DNA of 45,000 nucleotides from Mesostigma viride (Eukaryota > Streptophyta > Mesostigmatophyceae > Mesostigmatales > Mesostigmataceae). The DNA is taken from NCBI GenBank assembly GCA_009746045.1, contig RPFO01000079.1, positions 2,501 through 47,500 on the forward strand. Direction: 5' to 3'. The notes beneath the pieces are model-generated. The model had not been told where the DNA came from, searched no databases, and saw only the letters and a list, made by a program, of their open reading frames with translations. The position numbers and the translations under genes were made by a program. Positions 38,415 through 45,000 of the stretch are shown piece by piece (positions within the stretch are counted from its first letter, which is position 1; every line of letters starts with the position of its first letter).

Positions 38415-39630
38415 ATGGAGACCGCTACGACACCGGCCGCCCCAGAAAACCGCTCGCTGGAAGACATTCTTGCCGCAGCCAGCCCCCTCGCCGGCACCGC
38501 TCCCGCCGCTCCCAAGAAGCCGCGTACCACGGAAATCACTTCCATGGCCGCCGAGGCTACCCCCACGCCTGAAACGTCACCGCCCTCACCGTCTGATTTA
38601 ACCAAATATACCCTCGGTCGCCTGCAACCGGCCGACATTGCGGCAATTTTCACCATGCCGGTCGGCAACGTGCTGCAAATCCTCAAACTTCGATACGCCG
38701 CCGACGAAGACATCCGCCACCCCAAGACCGGCGCAGTTGTGGATGACCCCCCCGCGGGGTGGCAGCACTGGGGCGACGACCAGCTACGCACCTCCTGCCT
38801 CTTTACCTGCTGCATGCCCTGAACTCTGCAAACCGCTGGCGCCCATCGCGGCCGCATCCGACACCTCGGCCGATGCTGACACCCCTGCTGGCGCAGCCGA
38901 CTCCACTGAGCTGCAGGCGCTCACATCTGAGCTCAAGTCTGTGCAAGGTGCGCTCAAGTCTTTGGCTGCTAACTCTGCTGTCACCCAAGCCACATTGCTG
39001 GAATTAAAGGCGGCCATGGCCACCTCCCCCCCCAAGCGGGTCACGTTCGCGGATGCGGCGGGGAAGAACCTGGATGCCATAGTCGCCCAGGCGGCTAAGT
39101 CAGCTGCCACCGCAGTCGCGTCACAGAATGTGGCTCAGCTCCGCCAACGCAATATCATTCTCAAGAATGTGGAGGGCAAGCATGACACCGCACAAGCACT
39201 TACCGAGGCCTTGCGGGGCCCCATGTTCTTGGGGTTGCTGCAGCTGCGCGATCACGTGACCATTGAAAGGGCAAACCGCCTGCCAGGCCCAGGTGGCCTG
39301 GTCCTGGTCACCATGGCCACTGTGAACGACCAGAAACGGGTCATGGGCGCCCGTCGCCTGCTCAAGGGCAGCCTCATCAGCATGGACGAGGACTACACCC
39401 CTGCACAGCTGGCGGCAAGGAGCAAGGTCTGGAATCACGCGAAGGTCGTGGCCATCCGGGATGGGTACGTAAAGGGAGGGAAGCGTGTGCAGATGCGTTT
39501 GAAGTCGGATGGTCGCTGGGTTGCCTCCTTTGACGGTGTTGTGATTAACACCACGGGTGCAGAGTCTCGTAGTGAGCCTCATAGGGAGTCTCGTGGTGAG
39601 AAGCGTGCTGCCCCTGGTGGTGACCAGTAG
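38415..39630 (+). pseudogene. LINE 2 ORF1 (RNA-binding protein)
   Basis: ATG at 38415 starts METATTPAAPENR. The frame is lost near 38815 and continues in another frame to 39630. Residues after the break form a coiled coil (LTSELKSVQGALKSLAA), then RNIILKNVEGKHDTAQAL, HVTIERANRLPGPGGLV, KRVMGARRLLKGSLISM and DYTPAQLAARSKVW. These blocks resemble the RRM and C-terminal domain of L1-type ORF1 proteins that coat the LINE RNA. No zinc knuckle is seen. Confidence 0.72.
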
Positions 39631-39781
39631 GTAGACAACCTTCCTCGTCGGCTCGCGGCTAACAGGCTTCGGAGACAGCCTCTAAACAGTCCCGTTCCAC
39701 TACCATGCATCGACCTAACAGTCGACTGAGACACATGGTGGTGCCGGTATCTCGGGCTAGAACGACAGCTCTCAGCAGCAA

Positions 39782-42700
39782 TTGATTAGCAACACCCAAC
39801 GCATGCTAGATTTCCTACGCCTCTGCGTTGCGCAAGCATCCCCGAATACCCAGAGCAGGCGGCAGGCTCGCATCCTACGCCTGCAGGACAAAATAAATGC
39901 GATGAAAAGCACTATTTCTACCGCTTCCCTTCCCCCCTCCGTTTCACCCCCACCTCCACCCCCCGCCGCATCCACCCCCATCATCCATCGTCGTCCTCCC
40001 CTGGTGGGCCAGCAGGCATCCTTGGCCCTTGCCACATTTAACACCCGCACATTGCTAGATGACGACCATAGCTACCGGGTAGAGGAGCTAGTCGCATTCT
40101 GCATTGAGCATCGTGTATCTATATTGGGCGTCCAGGAACACCGCCGCACGGTGCCACTTGGCATGGTGAGCACTGCTCGCTTGGCGGGTGGCTGGCGGTT
40201 TTACTTCGCTGGCAGCGGTACGCCTGGCCAAGGTGGTGTTGGTCTTTTGTGTTCGCCGCTAGCAGTTGCTAGCCTCAGCACGCTTAAGTTTCTAACCCCA
40301 CGCCTTATGGTAGCACATTTCACCTCTGTCGAGGGGCGGTCTAAACACCACCTCACGGTGGGGGTGGGCTATGCACCCCACAGTGGTCTACTGATTCGGC
40401 CCGTGAGGAGTTCTTCGAATCCTTGCATGACCTTGAGAGGGTCACCCCGGCCCGCCACTTTTTGGTTATGCTGCTCGACGCCAATGCCACGCTCCCCGTG
40501 GGCACTGCTGGCAGCCGCTTTGCGCCTGCTGACACTACTGCTAACGACAACACTCCCCTGTTTTCTGCCTTTTTGCGGGATAGCGGGATGGTTGCTGTCA
40601 ACTGCCACTTCCAACGTCCCTCACAGGACTTGGTCACTTTTCGTGGTCCTAACGGCCGTCAGGCCTGTTTGGACTACGTGGTGGTACGGCAGTCCAGGTG
40701 CACCTCGGTCCTGGACACCCGAGTGTTTGACACGCCGACGGTGTGCTCTGACCACCGGTTGGTGCGCGCGACCCTTCGGCTCCGGTTCCACGTCCCCGCG
40801 CGCCGCGCCCCAGTGGTCCGCCCTGACTGGTCTGCTCTACGTCCGGTCAAGGGAGATCCTGAGGACTGGACGGACGCCGAGCACGAGCGGAACTGGTGCC
40901 GACGGAAGTACCTGTCGGCCCTGGACGCCCGGGCGGACGTCGACGAGCTGGACAATGGTGCCCCCAACGCAGCCATTTTTGCGGGCTTTGCGGCCCGTGC
41001 CCCGTTGCTGGCGGCCCGGCACCTGCCGGTCATGCCCCGCCGCCGCCCCGGCCCGCTCTACCGCCAGGACCCCAAGGTCTTGGCCGCCCGGCACCGCCTC
41101 AAGCGTAACCGGGACCCGCTGCAGAAACCACTGCTCCAGGCCGCCCTTGTGGAGGCCTACGAGCACGCTCAGGACGCGGAGGCGGCCCAGTGCATCGCGG
41201 ATGCCAAGGCCTGCCAGGCTCGCAACCAGGGCAAGGACATGTGGTACCACCTCGACCGGCTCGGCGGACGGCGGCAGCGCACCCCGGTGGAGCACACGGG
41301 GGACGGCACGGCGCCGGTAAGCCTTGACCGCTGGTTGGCCCACAATGTTTCCTTGACCGGTGGGGCTCGCGCCCCCCCCCGCCGCTTCACCCCGAGACGG
41401 CCGCCCGCCTCGGGGTCGCCGGACCCCCGCCGCCGCCAGCGCCCCCCTCCTCGGCCGCGGACTACCAAGTCCCCGCCTTGCAGGAGGGCTGCCTTGCCAC
41501 TGACGACGTCGTCCCCCCCTTCACTTTGAAGGAATTGGACGGCGCCCTTGCTCGCCTGCGGTACGATGCGGCGGTCGGTGCCGACCACCTTTCTGCTGAG
41601 CTGCTGAAGACCCCTGATCTGGCGGTTAGGGATCTTCTGCTGGCGTTCTGCAACCGTGTCCTGCTCTCTGACGAGCCTCCGCCTGCTGAGTGGCAGACGG
41701 CCATCCGCGTCATGCTGTACAAGAAGGGCTCTGCTGCTGACCCGGTAACTACCGGGGTGTCTGCCTCCAGAGCGCCGCGCTGAAGGTCTTCATGCGCATG
41801 ATGCTGCACAGGCTCCGCGCCGCGCTGGACCCACACCTGGGTGAGTCTCAGATGGGTTTCCGTCGTGGTCGTAACACTGTCATGGCTGTGTTTGTCGCGC
41901 GCCGGTTGATGGAGGAGGTGCGTCGACTTCCCCCTGACAGTTTGCCGCTGGTCTTCATTTTTGTTGACTATATCAAGGCCTTTGACACGGTTCTCTGGGA
42001 GGCTCTTTGGGCCATCCTAGCTCTGGATCGGGTACCACCTGCGTTTATTGCTGCCATTCGCCGTCTGTATGAGGGTTCACAGGCAGTAGTGCGGACTGCG
42101 GAGGGCACCACTCCACCATTCCCCCTTCACCACGGGGTGTGGCAAGGTTGTGTCCTGTCCCCATACCTGTTCATTATTGTCGTGGATCACGTCATGCGCC
42201 GGGCACGTGCGCGCTTTACTGCTCTTAAGGGGTTCGAGCCAGGCTTGGACATCCTTAACGTGAAAGAGCACGGCGGGGTTAGACCTGGTTACCGCCTTGC
42301 CGACCTGATTTATGCGGATGATACCACCCTCATCGAGCGCCCCGAGCACATTCAGACCTGGCTGGACTGCCTGGGCCTGGAGGCGCGGGCGGTGGGGCTG
42401 GAGATTAGTGTCAAAACTGAGGCGATGGTGATAGGAGCATCCAGTAAACCACCGCTGCCGCGCCTGCTCGACGGGACGGAGGTCCCGTTCCGCGACCGCT
42501 TCAAGCTGTTGGGGAGCTGGCTTCCTGACACCGCCGACGATGTGGACACCCGCATCGGCCTTGCCTGGGCCAAGCTCCGTTCGCTCACACCCTACTGGCG
42601 CTCGAAGGGCCTGAACGGGCACCGCAAGCGCATGCTCTTCAAGGTCCTCGTCCTCACGGTGCTCACGTATGGCGCCGAGGCGTGGACCCTCCCCCCAAAC

Positions 42701-43173
42701 TGGCAGCTCGGCTCGACGGCACAGTTTACAGGATGCTCCGGCAGGTCCTTAATGTAGGTTTTTCCGAGCGTCCGTCATCAGAGTCTCTGTATCATGGCAT
42801 GCCTCGTGTTTCGGACGAGATTAGACAGCGTAGGATAGCATTTGTAGGTCACCTTGCACGCACCAGCCAGGTCGACACCACCCTTGGTCTGGCCGGCCCC
42901 CAGCGGCTTGGACAGCCAGGGCGGCACATTCTGACCTGGCCTGGCCCCAAGGACATTCCCAAAAGGGTAGGGAAACCTGTCACCAACTACGTTCAGATGC
43001 TGCTGGACGACCTCGTGGTCCCAGCCCAGTTTGAACACCGCATCCACTCTCTCTCCCGTCTTTGGACTGCCATGCAGGACAAGACGCGGTGGAAGAAGAT
43101 TGTCAAGGCACACACGCCCGACCCTGTGGGCAAGCCACCTCCCCCCAAGCGGAGGAGGCGTTTTGATGAGTAG
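39782..43173 (+). pseudogene. LINE 2 ORF2 (endonuclease and reverse transcriptase)
   Basis: Endonuclease: LATFNTRTL, VSILGVQEHR, GGVGLL, then after a -1 change near 40400 LLDANAT and CSDHRLV. After -1 changes near 41370 (run of nine Cs) and 41735, the RT shows AAVGADHLSAELLK, SQMGFRRGRNT, FVDYIKAFDTVLW, GVWQGCVLSP and YADDTTL (about 42312). Another -1 change lies at the CCCCCC run near 42690. The C-terminus IRQRRIAFVGHLART is typical of several LINE clades. It ends in a basic KRRRRFDE at 43171-43173. All catalytic residues are visible. Confidence 0.85.
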
Positions 43174-43207
43174 TGCAGTTAGGATTTTCTAGTGCCCCAA
43201 ACTCACA

Positions 43208-43225
43208 TGTCCTCAATTGAGGACA
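43208..43225. repeat. 18-bp perfect palindrome, copy 1
   Basis: TGTCCTCAATTGAGGACA, followed by AAA. The same sequence is at 44921-44938. Confidence 0.9.
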
Positions 43226-44920
43226 AAATCCTCCCAATAAGGACAGCACCTTCAGCAGCAGGTATTGGCGCGAAACCTTGGTCCCAACGGTCATCTGACC
43301 CTTTTCCCGCGAAAATGGACTCGGTACCCGGCGCGGCGCGGTACTGGGGTCGACAGGACCCGTCCGTACCTGTAAATTATGTGGTGGAGAAAAGTACCTA
43401 TTTTGGTGGGAACGTTGCAATGCGTGCGTGTGTTCCCGCAAATTGCGGCTATGGGGTCGAGCCAGGTCCGAGGCTTGCCTGAACTACACAGGCGATCGTT
43501 TTGCCCCGGACCAAGACAGAATTATAGATCGACATCTAGAGCTTCCGCCCAAGCTGTGTTTGGGGGGCAGTCGCTTTTGATTCTCCAAAAAATTCTTTGA
43601 TGAACGGAATTTGTCTAGTTTGAAGAAAAACGGGAGGCGACGTAGATTGCATGACAAGCCGGTATACTGCTCTGTGATGCGCGCTTCTTTCTTGACATTA
43701 GCAACGGATACCGTGAGGGTGGGTATTGTTACGCTTTCGGGTTCAAGGGCGAGTTCTGGGTACAAGTATTTTGGGCCGTTGGAAGGGTTAAATATACCCA
43801 GTTTTTATGTCGTCAGATCGTCGTTGCGCCTGGCGACGACGGCGGTGGGCGCGAGCCATAGATTTCATTTGCCGCAAGGCTGGGTGCTGCCCGCGCGTCC
43901 CCATGCTTTCTTTTATAATTTTCGAGCCTTTCCGCGCATCTGGCCGGCTGGGAGCACGTCGAGAAGCCGTCTCCGGACATCATCCGCATCCGTTTCTTCA
44001 TATAAATTACGACAACACATGTCGTAGGTTGTTATTCGATTACATTGTATGATTTCGATTGTGTATTATGCCCAGCCCCTTCATTTTCATGCCGCTGTTG
44101 AATGGGGAGAGGCGAGTGTTAGCTGGCCACCGTTTTTTCCTTCTGTTCCGTCAATGCAAAGGTAATCGTTATCTGCATGGCCAACGCTGGCGTTAGAAGC
44201 AATGCCTTGCTTGCTATGGTAAGCGTACGTGTGGATAGTTTCTTGTTGCTGCCTTGTTGCTGAAAGTTTTTCCCAGGCTTTCTGGGATCTTGCCTATATG
44301 GTTTCTGACATATAACCCTTTTTCTAGAGGGAGCTAGGTAGAGGAGTTGACCTTGTCATGTTGGCATTCTGCTGCTGTGATAGCCTCTTCGTCTTTGCGA
44401 TACCTATAATGAGCCCTTTATATTGCATGCATGGCTCTACTTAGGGTGCTAAAGCACCATAGTGTCACCTAAGCGTCCTACGAAGACCTAGGACCTTACT
44501 CGGCCACTGAAAACCTGCCCTTACCCTAGTTTGGCTTAGCTAGCTTTCCTTGTGCTCTGCCAAGTGCAGTTGCTCGTATCGGGTTCCTGGCCATATGTCA
44601 TAGCTGTCCGTGGGGTGGCCAAGCATGGGCAGCCCCGGGGTGGCTGCCACATGTTAGGGAGGTGTCCTATGGGTTTGGTGACCGCTTGTGGTCCTTGGAA
44701 TCATGGTCTTTGTGTCTCATTCTCTCGTGCATTATAGTGGAGGTTTTTCCTTGGTTGCCGATGCAGGCCCCCCTGCACGTAACAATTCATAATTAAATAG
44801 GAAATGCGCACATATGGATGATGTTAAGCATTGGAACTCTCAAACACATCATAAATGATCATGGTTCAAAGCCCCATATTTAATTTTTTTTGTGTGTGAG
44901 AGTTATTAACAGCATTGCAC

Positions 44921-44938
44921 TGTCCTCAATTGAGGACA
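44921..44938. repeat. 18-bp perfect palindrome, copy 2
   Basis: Identical to 43208-43225 and also followed by AAA. Confidence 0.9.
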
Positions 44939-45000
44939 AAACTGTTGGGTGTGAGCCACTAGATAGAGTTAGGATAGTTCGATCACGCGGCTTCCTCCAC

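Larger units (their letters stand above)
38122..43200 (+). mobile_element. LINE 2: non-LTR retrotransposon with ORF1 and ORF2
   Basis: A 5' leader (38122-38414) is followed by ORF1 (coiled-coil plus RRM-like domain) and ORF2 (endonuclease, RT, C-terminal GHLAR motif). It is nearly full length, but ORF1 has one frame break and ORF2 four. No poly(A) tail or target duplication was identified, so the ends are approximate. RT and C-terminal motifs differ from LINE 1; the clade is not assigned. Confidence 0.85.
43174..45000. other. No gene recognised
   Basis: The LINE 2 3' tail probably ends here. The longest frame (43611-44027, 138 codons) has no recognisable domain, and its codon use gives no support. 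From 44030 to the end the DNA is A/T-richer with only short frames. The two 18-bp palindromes are the only clear structure. Confidence 0.55.

Noticed and set aside
43611-44027. 138-codon ORF as a host gene
   Set aside because: No recognisable domain and no supporting splice or codon signal.

Overview
This is a eukaryotic window made almost entirely of nested transposable elements, with one fragment of a host gene at the left edge. The host is probably a green alga (Chlorophyta). The host exons encode a right-handed beta-helix protein with GGA(I/V) and FxxN repeats, a type common in volvocine-like algae. Introns have GT...AG ends, and one LTR carries a TGTAA next to an AATAAA. No bacterial-style operon, ribosome binding site, CRISPR array or confident tRNA/rRNA gene was seen. 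The taxonomic call is inference.

Layout. (1) 1-1390: 24 copies of a 57-bp minisatellite. (2) 1482-2779, minus strand: three phase-0 exons of the beta-helix gene; its next intron runs into the minisatellite. (3) 2780-4150: no gene recognised, one small tandem duplication. (4) 4150-6616: a decayed L1-like LINE (endonuclease and reverse transcriptase), probably continuing at 25415-25729. (5) 6622-25409: chromovirus A (Ty3/gypsy), 5-bp target duplication ACAAG, with LTRs, a tRNA-type primer site, PR-RT-RH-INT-chromodomain and an extra ORF, but no recognisable capsid. (6) Inside its 3' LTR, 14090-24902: a copia-type element with a 5-bp duplication CTAGG and 473-bp LTRs that read as identical. (7) Inside the copia integrase: a 2.7-kb non-autonomous LTR element in reverse orientation (18188-20862, duplication GTATA) and a 479-bp CACTA-type MITE (20883-21361). 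(8) 25730-38121: chromovirus B, with an RNase H1-type hybrid-binding (viroplasmin-like) ORF upstream of gag, a 1.7-kb piggyBac-type insertion (27429-29117, TTAA) inside gag, full pol with chromodomain, and an extra ORF related to that of chromovirus A. (9) 38122 to about 43200: a second LINE with ORF1 (RRM-like) and ORF2 (endonuclease, RT). (10) 43200-45000: no recognised gene; an 18-bp perfect palindrome occurs twice.

Order of events read from the nesting: LINE 1, then chromovirus A into it, then the copia element into the chromovirus A LTR, then the reverse LTR element and the MITE into the copia integrase. Chromovirus B abuts the LINE 1 remnant and later received the piggyBac-type element.

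The most interesting material is the accessory gene content and architecture: a conserved post-pol ORF family in two otherwise different chromoviruses, the hybrid-binding ORF before gag in chromovirus B, a copia-type element whose protease-like domain lies between integrase and RT and whose LTRs end AG...CT, and matching internal polypurine tracts in both chromoviruses. A caution: most frame breaks in these elements are -1 shifts, several at homopolymers or GG doublets, so part of the apparent decay may be consensus error.
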